A DNA stretch of 64,000 nucleotides from Streptomyces griseochromogenes (lineage in GTDB: Bacteria; Actinomycetota; Actinomycetes; Streptomycetales; Streptomycetaceae), in NCBI RefSeq assembly GCF_001542625.1, contig NZ_CP016279.1, positions 6,944,001-7,008,000 of the forward strand, read 5' to 3'. The stretch's first letter is position 1. Each line of letters starts with the position of its first letter. The translations under genes were made by a program, and so were the position numbers. The notes beneath the pieces are model-generated. The model searched no databases, was not told where the DNA came from, and saw only the letters and a program-made list of their open reading frames with translations. Below, in pieces: positions 25,809 through 34,004 of this stretch.

Positions 25809-26093
25809 ATGCACGGATACGGGGGACGCCGCACCAGAGCCCAACAGGACGCGGCGACAGTCGAGATCGGCTACGCGCTGGTCAGCGCCGCCTTCGCGGC
25901 GGCCGTCCTGTTCGGGGCCGTCGCCGGGCCCGCCCTGCTCTTCCCGCTGCCGCAGCTGCTGTCGACGGTGCTGCTGCGGCTCGGTCTGGCCCTGGCGCCG
26001 GTGGTCTTCTTCGCCCGGGTGGTGAGCGTGCTGGTCCGCTTCCGGCGGGAGTCTCAGCCGAGCCAGCCGGGCCGCACCAATCCCGACTCGTAG
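25809..26093 (+). CDS. Small membrane protein, DUF6332 family
   Basis: The 94-residue protein begins with a charged stretch (GRRTRAQQDAATVEIGYAL). Two hydrophobic segments follow, near residues 22-45 and 48-70. This is the shape of DUF6332 proteins, common in Streptomyces and without known role. The ATG at 25809 has GGGGGG immediately upstream. Its 3' end overlaps the convergent response-regulator gene by 40 bases. Confidence 0.7.
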   Translation: MHGYGGRRTRAQQDAATVEIGYALVSAAFAAAVLFGAVAGPALLFPLPQLLSTVLLRLGLALAPVVFFARVVSVLVRFRRESQPSQPGRTNPDS

Positions 26094-26719
26094 GCGAGGA
26101 CGACGAGTTGGGCGCGGTCCCGGGCGCCCAGCTTCACCATCGTGCGGCTCACATGGGTCTTCGCCGTGAGCGGGCTGACCACCAGGCGGCGGGCGATCTC
26201 CTCGTTGGACAGGCCGATGCCGACCAGCGCCATCACCTCCCGCTCCCGCTCGGTGAGCCGGCCGAGGGCCCCGGCGGCCGCCGGCTCCTTGGAGCGGGCC
26301 GCGAACTCGGCGATCAGCCGGCGGGTGACGCCCGGGGACAGCAGGGCGTCGCCCTCGACCACCGCCCGGACCGCGCGCACGAGTTCCTCCGGTTCGGTGT
26401 CCTTCACCAGGAACCCTGAGGCGCCCGACCGGATCGCCTCGAAGACGTACTCGTCGAGCTCGAAGGTGGTCAGCATGACCACCTTGACCTCCTTCAGCTC
26501 CACGTCCCCGGTGATGCGCCGGGTCGCGGCCAGCCCGTCCAGCAGGGGCATGCGGATGTCCATCAGGACGACGTCGGGCCGCAGTTCGCGCACCCGGCCC
26601 AGGGCCTCCTCGCCGTCCGCGGCCTCCCCGGCCACCTCGATGTCCGGCTGGGCGTCGAGCAGCGCCTTGAAACCGGCCCGCACGAGCGACTGGTCGTCGG
26701 CGAGCAGTACCCGGATCAC
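26054..26719 (-). CDS. NarL/LuxR-family response regulator
   Basis: The 221-residue protein has a receiver domain with acidic pair DD at residues 8-9, phospho-acceptor D54 in VVLMDIRMP, T in MLTTFELDEYV and the conserved lysine in GFLVKDT. A LuxR helix-turn-helix follows at about 155-215 (LTEREREVMALVGIGLSNEE). Its GTG start at 26719 overlaps the kinase stop by four bases. It forms a two-component system with the upstream kinase; the stimulus is unknown. Confidence 0.93.
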   Translation of the reverse strand: MIRVLLADDQSLVRAGFKALLDAQPDIEVAGEAADGEEALGRVRELRPDVVLMDIRMPLLDGLAATRRITGDVELKEVKVVMLTTFELDEYVFEAIRSGASGFLVKDTEPEELVRAVRAVVEGDALLSPGVTRRLIAEFAARSKEPAAAGALGRLTEREREVMALVGIGLSNEEIARRLVVSPLTAKTHVSRTMVKLGARDRAQLVVLAYESGLVRPGWLG

Positions 26720-27936
26720 TGGACCTCCCTGGTGTGCGCGGGCAGTACGGCGAGCACCCGGAAGCCGCCGCCGGGGCGCGGGCCCGCCTCGATCGTGCCA
26801 CCGAGCGCGGCCGCCCGCTCCCGCATCCCGGCCAGTCCGTTCCCGCTGCCGCCGGCATCGGCTCCGGTCGCGGGCCCGTCGTCGTCGATCCACAGCCTCA
26901 ATGCGGTGCCGTCGTGGTCGAACCGCACGCGCGCGTGCCGCGAGCCGGAGTGCCGTACGACATTGGTCAGGGCCTCCTGCACGATGCGGAAGGCCGCGAG
27001 GTCGGCGCCGGGCGGCAGCTGCGGCGGCTCGCCCTGGACGTCGACGGTCAGGCCGGCGGCGGCCGCCTGTTCGACCAGTTCCGGCAGCCGGTCCAGACCG
27101 GGCGCCGGGGCGCGCGGCGCGGCACCGGGCGCGCGCATGGTGTCGAGGACCTGGCGCACCTCGCCGAGGGCCTCCTTGCTGGCCGCCTTGATGGTGGTGA
27201 GCGCCGCACGTGCCTGCTCGGGGTCGCTGTCCAGCAGGGCGAGGCCCATGCCCGCCTGCACGTTGATGACGGAGATGCTGTGCGCGAGCACGTCGTGCAG
27301 TTCGCGGGCGATCCGCAGCCGTTCCTCGTCCGCGCGCCGCCGGGCGGCCTGGGCCCGGTCCGCGCGCTCCCGCGCCCACTGCTCACGCCGCACCCGGACC
27401 ACTTCGCAGAGCGCGACGATGACCAGCATCCAGGTGGCGACGACGATCTCCTGCCCCACGGTCGCCGCCCTGTCGCCCCGGGGCGGAAGCCAGCGGTAGA
27501 GCCACAGCGCGACCAGGGCGTGCCCCGCCCACAGCAGGCCGAGGGCCGACCATGCGGCCCGCCGGTGCCCGGTGACGACGGCGCCGAGGCAGCCGACCGC
27601 GACGGCCAGGAAGACCGGACCGTAGGGGTATCCCGCGCTCAGGTACACCAGGGTGGCCGCCGCCGTACCGAAGGCGACTGCCACCGGGTGGCGGTGCCGC
27701 CACAGCAACAGGACCGAGGCCACGAGCAGCAGCACGCGCGCGTACCCGTCGAGTTGTTCCCGGTGGGGCTGCGCGTGCGCGGCGAAGTTCGAGCCGCCGA
27801 GCACGAACACGGTCAGCAGCACGGTGGAGCGCCAGGGCAGGCGGTCGAGGTGCGGCTCCGGGTCCGCGGAGCGGTTCCACCACGGAGGCCCCTGCGGCCA
27901 CCAGTGCGCGGGACCGCGCTCGCGCTGCTCTTCCAT
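26716..27936 (-). CDS. Sensor histidine kinase, HPK7 (NarX-like) type
   Basis: The 406-residue protein has four or five N-terminal membrane segments (residues 36-180). The HisKA_3 dimerisation helix has phospho-acceptor H214 in RIARELHDVLAHSISV. A HATPase domain follows with N-box VQEALTNVVRHSG and G-box NGLAGMRERAAALGG. No extracellular sensor domain is visible, so it probably senses a membrane-related signal. It is translationally coupled to the response regulator. Confidence 0.92.
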   Translation of the reverse strand: MEEQRERGPAHWWPQGPPWWNRSADPEPHLDRLPWRSTVLLTVFVLGGSNFAAHAQPHREQLDGYARVLLLVASVLLLWRHRHPVAVAFGTAAATLVYLSAGYPYGPVFLAVAVGCLGAVVTGHRRAAWSALGLLWAGHALVALWLYRWLPPRGDRAATVGQEIVVATWMLVIVALCEVVRVRREQWARERADRAQAARRRADEERLRIARELHDVLAHSISVINVQAGMGLALLDSDPEQARAALTTIKAASKEALGEVRQVLDTMRAPGAAPRAPAPGLDRLPELVEQAAAAGLTVDVQGEPPQLPPGADLAAFRIVQEALTNVVRHSGSRHARVRFDHDGTALRLWIDDDGPATGADAGGSGNGLAGMRERAAALGGTIEAGPRPGGGFRVLAVLPAHTREVQ

Positions 27937-28027
27937 GCCCGCAACGCTAGACGCCGTCGGGACGGCAGGACGTCAGCCGGGCGAGGTGATCACGGATACT
28001 CCCCGGGGAGTACGGCCGCGCGTGCGC

Positions 28028-28678
28028 TCAGCCCCGGCCGGCCAGCCCCTCCACCTCGGCGGCGAAGAGCAGCTCCGGGTCGAACCCCATGCCGGTGAAG
28101 TGGCCGGCGAGTTCCAGGGAGAGGACTCCGTGCAGGCGGGTCCAGAAGGCCAGGGCACGACGCAGGACGGGCGCTGCGGCGGGGTGGTCGCCCGCCCAGC
28201 GACGGTGGTCCGCGAGATGGGAGGCGAGCGTGTCGGGCGTCGCGGGCCCGGGCTCCTCGGCCGCGCAGACGTCGAGCAGGGCGGCCATGATCTCCTGCGC
28301 GATCGCCGTGATGTCGTCCGGCGCCCGATAGCCGGGAACCGGTGTGCCGTAGACGAGGAAGTAACGCTGGGGATCCTCCAGCGCCCAACGCCGCAGCGCT
28401 CCGGCCAGGCCGGACAGGTCCGAGCCCGCGTCGGCCGCGGTGCGGAAGGTGTCCGCGAGGCTGCGGTAGCCGTCCCGCACGAGCTCGGTGATCAGATCGT
28501 CCCGGCCGCCGAAGTACCGGTAGAGCGCCGGGCCGCTCATGCCCATCTCCTTGGCGATGGCGTTGAGGGACAACCCTGAGGCTCCCGCGGTGGCGATCTG
28601 CTCCCGGGCCTTCGCCTTGATCTCTGCCCGGACCTGACTGCGGTACCGCTCCCGGGGACTCGCCGCGCCTGCCGCCAT
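28028..28678 (-). CDS. TetR-family regulator with WHG C-terminal domain
   Basis: The 216-residue protein has an N-terminal TetR helix-turn-helix (LSLNAIAKEMGMSGPALYRY with FGGRDDL). Its C-terminal domain has the WHG-family signature RRWALEDPQRYFLVYGTPVPG. It is divergent from the quinone-oxidoreductase-like gene at 28854 and probably represses it. I chose the ATG at 28678 because of the GAGGAGCGTGAGGGCG leader; in-frame starts further upstream are possible. It shares family and layout with the TetR at 29925-30620. Confidence 0.87.
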   Translation of the reverse strand: MAAGAASPRERYRSQVRAEIKAKAREQIATAGASGLSLNAIAKEMGMSGPALYRYFGGRDDLITELVRDGYRSLADTFRTAADAGSDLSGLAGALRRWALEDPQRYFLVYGTPVPGYRAPDDITAIAQEIMAALLDVCAAEEPGPATPDTLASHLADHRRWAGDHPAAAPVLRRALAFWTRLHGVLSLELAGHFTGMGFDPELLFAAEVEGLAGRG

Positions 28679-28786
28679 CGCCCTCACGCTCCTCACCATC
28701 GAGGGTTTCAACCTATCACTGTCGAGAGAGGGCGTAACAGACATTGCCGTGAAGGCTTGACACCGAAGGGAGGAACGGTCACTTTA

Positions 28787-28801
28787 GTTATAGCTTCTAA
28801 C
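28787..28801. promoter_or_regulatory. Possible TetR operator, weak inverted repeat
   Basis: GTTATAGCTTCTAAC has 4-bp arms GTTA/TAAC plus one further symmetric position, in the divergent gap between the TetR gene and the oxidoreductase. It is the best symmetric element I found there, but the symmetry is low. Confidence 0.3.
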
Positions 28802-28853
28802 GCAAGCGAAGAGATCTAGCAGCCTTACCCCTCTCTCCGACCCGGAGGTCGTC

Positions 28854-29891
28854 ATGGAACGCAAGGAACTCGTCGAGGTCGTCCTGCCGGGCACGGTCGA
28901 GCCGGAGGAGCTGCAGCTGCGGCACCGGGACATCCCGACGCCGGGCGCCGGGCAGATCGTGGTGCGGATGGAGGCCACCGGCGTGTCCTTCGCGGAGCAG
29001 CAGATGCGCCGGGGCCGCTACTACGACCAGCCGCCGTTCCCGTTCGTGCCGGGTTACGACCTGGTCGGCACGGTCCTGACGGCCGGCACCGGCGTCGCGC
29101 CCGGCCTCGTCGGCAAGCGGGTGGCCGCACTGGTCAAGGTCGGCGGCTGGGCCAGCCATGTGGTTCTGGACGCGGCCGACGCCGTGGAGGTGCCGGCCGG
29201 GATCGGCGCGGCGGAGGCGGAGACGCTGGTGGTCAACGGGATCACCGCATGGCAGATGCTGCACCGCAGGGCCCGGGTGCGCGGCGGCGGGACGATCCTG
29301 GTCCACGGCGCCAACGGCGGCGTAGGCACCGTCCTGGTCCAGCTGGCGCGCGCCGCGGGCCTGAAGGTGATCGGCACGGCGTCCGCGCGCCATCACGAGG
29401 CCCTGCGCGACCTGGGGGTCACCCCGGTCGACTACCGCACCGAGAACGTCCCGGCCCGGGTCCGGGAACTCGCCCCCGGCGGGGTCGACGCCGTCTTCGA
29501 CCACCTCGGCGGGCGCAGCGTCATCGATTCCTGGCGGCTGCTCGCCCCCGGCGGGACCCTGGTCTCCTACGGCAGCGCCACCACCCGGGACGACACGGGC
29601 TCCAAGCAGTGGCCCGTCCTGAAGATCCTCGGCCGGGTGTGGTGGTGGAACGCGCTGCCGAACGGCCGCCACGCGTACTTCTTCAACGTCTGGGCGGGTC
29701 GCGCCCTGCACAAGGACCGTTTCCGGGCCCGGCTGCGTTCCGACCTCACCCAGGTGTTCCACGCGCTGGAGCGCGGCGAGGTCACGGCGCGGATCGCCGC
29801 CCGGCTGCCGCTCACCGAGGTCGCGGAGGCGATGCGGCTGGCCGAGTCCGGAGCGGTGGCCGGGAAGGTCGTCCTCGTCCCCGAGGCATAG
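28854..29891 (+). CDS. Medium-chain dehydrogenase/reductase, quinone oxidoreductase-like
   Basis: This 345-residue protein is an MDR without the catalytic zinc residues of alcohol dehydrogenases. It has the GroES-like N-terminal domain (VSFAEQQMRRGRYYDQPPFP, FVPGYDLVGTV) and the NADPH-binding loop VHGANGGVGTVLVQLARAAG at about 148-167. It probably reduces a quinone or enone. Its position opposite a WHG-type TetR suggests induction by its substrate, as in detoxification units. The ATG at 28854 follows CGGAGGTCGTC. Confidence 0.88.
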   Translation: MERKELVEVVLPGTVEPEELQLRHRDIPTPGAGQIVVRMEATGVSFAEQQMRRGRYYDQPPFPFVPGYDLVGTVLTAGTGVAPGLVGKRVAALVKVGGWASHVVLDAADAVEVPAGIGAAEAETLVVNGITAWQMLHRRARVRGGGTILVHGANGGVGTVLVQLARAAGLKVIGTASARHHEALRDLGVTPVDYRTENVPARVRELAPGGVDAVFDHLGGRSVIDSWRLLAPGGTLVSYGSATTRDDTGSKQWPVLKILGRVWWWNALPNGRHAYFFNVWAGRALHKDRFRARLRSDLTQVFHALERGEVTARIAARLPLTEVAEAMRLAESGAVAGKVVLVPEA

Positions 29892-29924
29892 GTGAGCGCG
29901 GGAGCCGGGCCCGGCCCGCGGGTG

Positions 29925-30620
29925 TCAGGCGCGGACCAGTCCGACGCCCTGGGCGAGCCGGGCGGCCGAGAGCCGGAAGAACGCCTCCCGGTCCTCCACG
30001 ACCCGGTGGAACTGCCCGAACAGCTCGAACCCGACCAGCCCGAACAGTTCGGCCCAGGCCGCCACCAGTGCCACCGCCACCCCGGGGGGCAGACCGGGCG
30101 CGAAGTCCGCCACCATGCGCTCGGCCTCGGGGCGCAGCTCGGCCGGGAGGGGCAGGTCGTCCGCCGGACCGGGGCCCTGATGGGCGTCGCGGACGATGCC
30201 GATCAGGAGCAGACCCACACGGGAGGCGGCCGGGACGGTGGACTCGGGTGCGGAGTAACCGGGCACCGGCGAGCCGTAGATCAGCGCGTACTCGTGCGGA
30301 TGGGCGAGCGCCCAGCCGCGCACCGACTCGCACACGGTCGTCCAGCGCCGCACGGGGTCCGCGCCGGCCACCTTCGCGTGCGCCCCCTCCGCCGCCTCGC
30401 CGAGGGAGTCGTAGGCATCGATGATCAGCGCGGTCAGCAGGTCGTCGCGGCTCGGGAAGTAGCGGTAGAGCGCGGAGGAGACCATGCCCAGCTCACGGGC
30501 GACGGCACGCAGGGAGAGCTTGGCGGCACCCTCCGCGGCGAGCTGTCTGCGGGCCTCGTCCTTGATGGCGGCGGTGACTTCGGTCCTGGCCCGCGCGCGG
30601 GCGCCCTGTGCGGTGCTCAT
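29925..30620 (-). CDS. TetR-family regulator with WHG C-terminal domain
   Basis: The 231-residue protein has the helix-turn-helix LSLRAVARELGMVSSALYRY followed by FPSRDDL. Its WHG-type C-terminal domain contains RGWALAHPHEYALIYGSPVP. It is divergent from a deazaflavin-dependent nitroreductase gene. Between them lie two copies of a 13-bp palindrome, the likely binding sites. Its start at 30620 (MSTAQGARAR) fits family length. Confidence 0.88.
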   Translation of the reverse strand: MSTAQGARARARTEVTAAIKDEARRQLAAEGAAKLSLRAVARELGMVSSALYRYFPSRDDLLTALIIDAYDSLGEAAEGAHAKVAGADPVRRWTTVCESVRGWALAHPHEYALIYGSPVPGYSAPESTVPAASRVGLLLIGIVRDAHQGPGPADDLPLPAELRPEAERMVADFAPGLPPGVAVALVAAWAELFGLVGFELFGQFHRVVEDREAFFRLSAARLAQGVGLVRA

Positions 30621-30680
30621 GGCAGCAGTGTGCCACGCGGTCAGAGCGGTGCACACAAACGAGAGCGCTGAACAAATCAG

Positions 30681-30693
30681 AGAGCACTGCTCT
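30681..30693. promoter_or_regulatory. TetR operator copy 1 (AGAGCACTGCTCT)
   Basis: AGAGCACTGCTCT is a perfect odd palindrome with 6-bp arms, and an outer inverted pair CAAATCA/TGATTTG flanks it at 30673-30679 and 30694-30700. It lies 61 bases before the TetR start and 74 before the nitroreductase start. A half-site AGAGCGCT is nearby at 30662-30669. Confidence 0.7.
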
Positions 30694-30733
30694 TGATTTG
30701 GAGCACCTGCCTCCCCCACACTGAAGGCAAGCG

Positions 30734-30746
30734 AGAGCACCGCTCT
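30734..30746. promoter_or_regulatory. TetR operator copy 2 (AGAGCACCGCTCT)
   Basis: AGAGCACCGCTCT differs from copy 1 at only one central position, and its arms extend to GAGAGC/GCTCTC. It ends 20 bases before the nitroreductase ATG, over the expected transcription start. Its repetition in the same gap supports a true operator of the divergent WHG-type TetR protein. Confidence 0.72.
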
Positions 30747-30766
30747 CCCGAACAGTGGGGGTCACC

Positions 30767-31222
30767 ATGTCGTCGTCTTCGCCGTACTACGTCGAGAGCA
30801 GCCCGATGACCGTGCGCGTGAACGGGATCGTCGGCTGGCTCGCCCGGCACGGGCTCAGCCTCGCGGGGAACGCCGAGCTGTCCGTGCGCGGCCGCAAGAG
30901 CGGCAAGATGCAGCGCGTCCCGGTCAACCCGCACACCAGCGAAGGCGAGCAGTACCTCGTCTCGGCGCGCGGTCACTCCCAGTGGGCGCGCAACATGAGA
31001 GCCGCGGGCGGCGGAGAGCTGCGGGTGGGCCGGAAGGTGCGCGCGTTCACCGCGGTGGAGCTTCCCGACGAGGAGAAGCTCCCGGTCCTGCGGACCTACC
31101 TGGAGAAGTGGGGCTGGCAGGTCAAGGAGTACTTCGCGGGTGTCACGGCCGGTTCCTCCGACGAGGAGATTCTCGCGATCGCCCCCGACCACCCGGTCTT
31201 CCGGCTCACCGTCACGAAGTGA
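30767..31222 (+). CDS. Deazaflavin (F420)-dependent nitroreductase-family protein
   Basis: The 151-residue protein resembles the Ddn/F420H2-dependent quinone reductase family. It has an N-terminal helix (RVNGIVGWLARHG), GRKSGKMQRVPVN that contacts the deazaflavin, and WARNMRAAGGGELRVGRK. It would reduce quinones or other small electrophiles with F420H2. The ATG at 30767 lies behind GTGGGGGT, and an upstream in-frame GTG (30755) overlaps that site. Its 3' end overlaps the end of the convergent flavoprotein gene by 11 bases. Confidence 0.85.
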   Translation: MSSSSPYYVESSPMTVRVNGIVGWLARHGLSLAGNAELSVRGRKSGKMQRVPVNPHTSEGEQYLVSARGHSQWARNMRAAGGGELRVGRKVRAFTAVELPDEEKLPVLRTYLEKWGWQVKEYFAGVTAGSSDEEILAIAPDHPVFRLTVTK

Positions 31223-32453
31223 CGGCATCCTCCGCCGGGGCGGCCGGCTCCCGGTCCAGCGCGGTCAGGGCGCGCTGGGCGATGGGGCGGGAGCGGACCA
31301 GCTCGCCCAGGGACGTCGAGCCCTGTGTGATGTCCTTGAACGCCTTCCAGGCGGGACGGAAGCCCGTGAGGACCGCGTGGAAGATGCCGGGACGGCGCTC
31401 GAACGCGGCCAGCATGCGCTTGCCGACGCTCATCTCGACGCCGAGCCCCGCCTTGATCGCGAACGCGTAGTTGAGGGCCTGGCGACGGGTGTCGACGGCG
31501 TCGTGCGCCTCGGCGATCCGGACCGCCCACTCCCCCGCCAGCCGGCCCGAGCGCAGCGCGAAGGAGATGCCCTCACGGGTCCACGGCTCCAGCAGCCCCG
31601 CCGCGTCACCGCAGACCAGCACCCGGCCGCGGGAGAGCGGCGAGTCGTCGGCACGGCAGCGGGTCAGATGCCCGGAGGAGATGCTCGGTTCAAAACCGGC
31701 CAGGCCCAGCCGGGCGATGAAGTCCTCCAAGTAGCGCTTGGTGGCGGCGCCTTCGCCACGGGCCGAGATCACGCCGACCGTCAGCGTGTCGCCCTTCGGG
31801 AAGACCCAGCCGTAACTGCCCGGCATGGGGCCCCAGTCGATCAGGATCCGGCCCTTCCAGTCCTCGGCGACCGTCTCCGGGACCGGGATCTCCGCCTCCA
31901 GGCCGAGGTCGACCTGGTCCAGCTTGACTCCGACGTGCGCCCCTATCCGGCCGGCGCTCCCGTCGGCGCCGACGACCGCGCGGGCCAGCACGGTCTCCCC
32001 GCCCTGCAGGACCACCGCGACCGTGCGCCGGTCCGGCACCGCGGAGCCGTGCTGCTCGACCCGCTGCACCGCGACGCCCGTGCGCAGCTCGGCGCCCGCC
32101 TTCTGCGCGTGCTCGACCAGCTGCTGATCGAACTCGGGCCGGTTGATCAGCCCGAACAGCATGTGCTTGGAGCGGCGGGTGCGGGTGAAGCGCCCGTTGT
32201 TCGAGAACGTGACCGCGTGCACACGGTCCCGGAAGGGCAGTTCGAAGCCGGGCGGCAGCGCGTCGCGCGAGGGGCCGATGATGCCGCCGCCGCAGGTCTT
32301 GTAGCGGGGCAGCTCGGCTCTCTCCAGCAACAGCACACGCCGTCCCGCGACCGCCGCCGCGTAGGCCGCCGAAGCCCCCGCGGGTCCCGCGCCCACCACG
32401 ACGACGTCCCACACCCGCTGCACGTCGTCCGCCGAAGAGTTCTCGCCGCTCAC
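31212..32453 (-). CDS. Geranylgeranyl reductase-family FAD-dependent oxidoreductase
   Basis: The 413-residue flavoprotein has the FAD dinucleotide motif VVVGAGPAGASAAY at 18-31. The CGGGI segment following LPRYKT is typical of the geranylgeranyl reductase group. The second FAD motif is VLVCGDAAGLLEPWTREGIS. Relatives saturate polyprenyl chains such as those of menaquinone or lipid carriers. Streptomycetes have several paralogs, some in antibiotic clusters; here it is a single gene, convergent with the nitroreductase, so its prenyl substrate is open. Translation from the ATG at 32453 is the natural start. Confidence 0.87.
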   Translation of the reverse strand: MSGENSSADDVQRVWDVVVVGAGPAGASAAYAAAVAGRRVLLLERAELPRYKTCGGGIIGPSRDALPPGFELPFRDRVHAVTFSNNGRFTRTRRSKHMLFGLINRPEFDQQLVEHAQKAGAELRTGVAVQRVEQHGSAVPDRRTVAVVLQGGETVLARAVVGADGSAGRIGAHVGVKLDQVDLGLEAEIPVPETVAEDWKGRILIDWGPMPGSYGWVFPKGDTLTVGVISARGEGAATKRYLEDFIARLGLAGFEPSISSGHLTRCRADDSPLSRGRVLVCGDAAGLLEPWTREGISFALRSGRLAGEWAVRIAEAHDAVDTRRQALNYAFAIKAGLGVEMSVGKRMLAAFERRPGIFHAVLTGFRPAWKAFKDITQGSTSLGELVRSRPIAQRALTALDREPAAPAEDAVTS

Positions 32454-32586
32454 GATGGTCTACTGCTCCGATCAAGCCGCTGCCGCACCTGTCCCCCCGC
32501 ATCCTACGGCGGCCGTCGTCGCAGGCAGCTGTGGGAGGATCGGTCTATCTCAGCAGTTCAACGTCGCACCCACGAGGAGCGTGCCC

Positions 32587-33942
32587 ATGTCGTCGAATCC
32601 GGTCGCCGAGACCGTCGCCTCGCTGCTGCCCCGGGCGAAGGCGGAGCTGGCCGAACTGGTCGCCTTCAAGTCGGTGGCGGACTTCGCACAGTTCCCGAGG
32701 AGCGAGAGCGAGGGCGCCGCGAACTGGATCGCCGACGCGCTGCGCGCCGAGGGCTTCCAGGACGTGGCCCTGCTCGACACCCCGGACGGCACGCAGTCCG
32801 TGTACGGCCTGCTGCCGGGCCCGGAGGGCGCAAAAACGGTTCTCCTGTATGCGCACTACGACGTGCAGCCGCCCCTGGACGAGGCCGGCTGGGCCACCCC
32901 GCCGTTCGAGCTGACCGAGCGGGACGGCCGCTGGTACGGACGCGGCAGCGCCGACTGCAAGGGCGGCCTGATCATGCACCTGCTCGCGCTGCGGGCCCTG
33001 AAGGCGAACGGCGGCGTGCCCGTACACGTCAAGGTGATCGTCGAGGGCTCCGAGGAGCAGGGCACCGGCGGCCTGGAGCGGTACGCCGAGCAGCATCCGG
33101 AGTTGCTGGACGCCGAGGCGATCGTCATCGGCGACGCGGGCAACTTCCGGGTCGGCCTGCCGACGGTGACCACCACGCTGCGCGGTATGACACTGGTCCG
33201 GATCCAGATGGACACCCTCGTCGGCAACCTGCACTCGGGCCAGTTCGGCGGCGCCGCCCCGGACGCGCTGGCCGCACTGATCCGCACCCTGGACTCGCTG
33301 CGCGCCGAGGACGGCTCGACCACGGTCGACGGGCTCGACTCCACCGCCGGGTGGGACGGCCTGGAGTACACCGAGGAGCAGTTCCGCAAGGACGCCAAGG
33401 TGCTGGACGGGGTCGGGCTGATCGGTGACGGCTCGGTGGCCGACCGCATCTGGACCCGCCCGGCGGTGACGGTCCTCGGCATCGACTGCCCGCCGGTGAT
33501 CGGCGCGACCCCGTCGGTGCAGGCGAGCGCCGGCGCCCTGGTCAGCCTGCGGGTACCGCCGGGCGTGAACGCGGCCGAGGCGGCCAAGCTGCTCCAGGCC
33601 CACATCGAGGCGCACACCCCGTGGGGCACCCGGGTGCGCACCGAGCAGATCGGCCAGGGCCAGGCGTTCCGCGCCGACGCCTCCAGCCCGGCCTACCAGG
33701 CCATGGCCGACGCGATGGCGGTCGCCTACCCGGGCGAGTCCATGCAGTACGCCGGCCAGGGCGGCTCCATCCCGCTGTGCAACACCCTCGCCGGTCTCTA
33801 TCCGCGGGCGGAGATCCTGCTGATCGGCCTGAACGAGCCGGAGGCGCAGATCCACGCGGTCAACGAGAGCGTGTCCCCCGAGGAGCTGGAGCGGCTCTCG
33901 GTCGCCGAGGCGCTGTTCCTGCGCAACTACGCGGCGGGCTGA
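32587..33942 (+). CDS. M20-family dipeptidase/metallopeptidase
   Basis: This 451-residue protein is a di-zinc M20 peptidase. Expected residues are H90 and D92 in LLYAHYDVQPP, bridging D123 in RGSADCKGG, and the catalytic glutamate pair E156/E157 in VEGSEEQGTGG. The insert GNLHSGQFGGAAPDAL belongs to the lid domain with the dimer histidine. It would cleave dipeptides in the cytosol; deacetylase or desuccinylase activity is less likely for this subgroup. The ATG at 32587 is seven bases after GAGGAG. Confidence 0.9.
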   Translation: MSSNPVAETVASLLPRAKAELAELVAFKSVADFAQFPRSESEGAANWIADALRAEGFQDVALLDTPDGTQSVYGLLPGPEGAKTVLLYAHYDVQPPLDEAGWATPPFELTERDGRWYGRGSADCKGGLIMHLLALRALKANGGVPVHVKVIVEGSEEQGTGGLERYAEQHPELLDAEAIVIGDAGNFRVGLPTVTTTLRGMTLVRIQMDTLVGNLHSGQFGGAAPDALAALIRTLDSLRAEDGSTTVDGLDSTAGWDGLEYTEEQFRKDAKVLDGVGLIGDGSVADRIWTRPAVTVLGIDCPPVIGATPSVQASAGALVSLRVPPGVNAAEAAKLLQAHIEAHTPWGTRVRTEQIGQGQAFRADASSPAYQAMADAMAVAYPGESMQYAGQGGSIPLCNTLAGLYPRAEILLIGLNEPEAQIHAVNESVSPEELERLSVAEALFLRNYAAG

Positions 33943-33961
33943 ACCCTTCTGCCCACGGCAG

Positions 33962-33989
33962 AGGGCCCTCGCCCGCGGGCGGGGGCCCT
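33962..33989 (+). terminator. Terminator hairpin after the dipeptidase
   Basis: AGGGCCC at 33962-33968 pairs with GGGCCCT at 33983-33989, and the inner GCCCGCGGGC is itself palindromic, so a long nearly perfect stem forms 19 bases after the stop. It separates the dipeptidase gene from the MBL-fold gene. Confidence 0.7.
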
Positions 33990-34004
33990 GCCTACGGTCG
34001 GCGC

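Noticed and set aside
24132..26858. Very long open frame on the minus strand across the MFS gene
   Set aside because: It is antisense to a clear MFS exporter, is rich in Arg/Gly/Gln, and arises from GC bias of the opposite codon positions.
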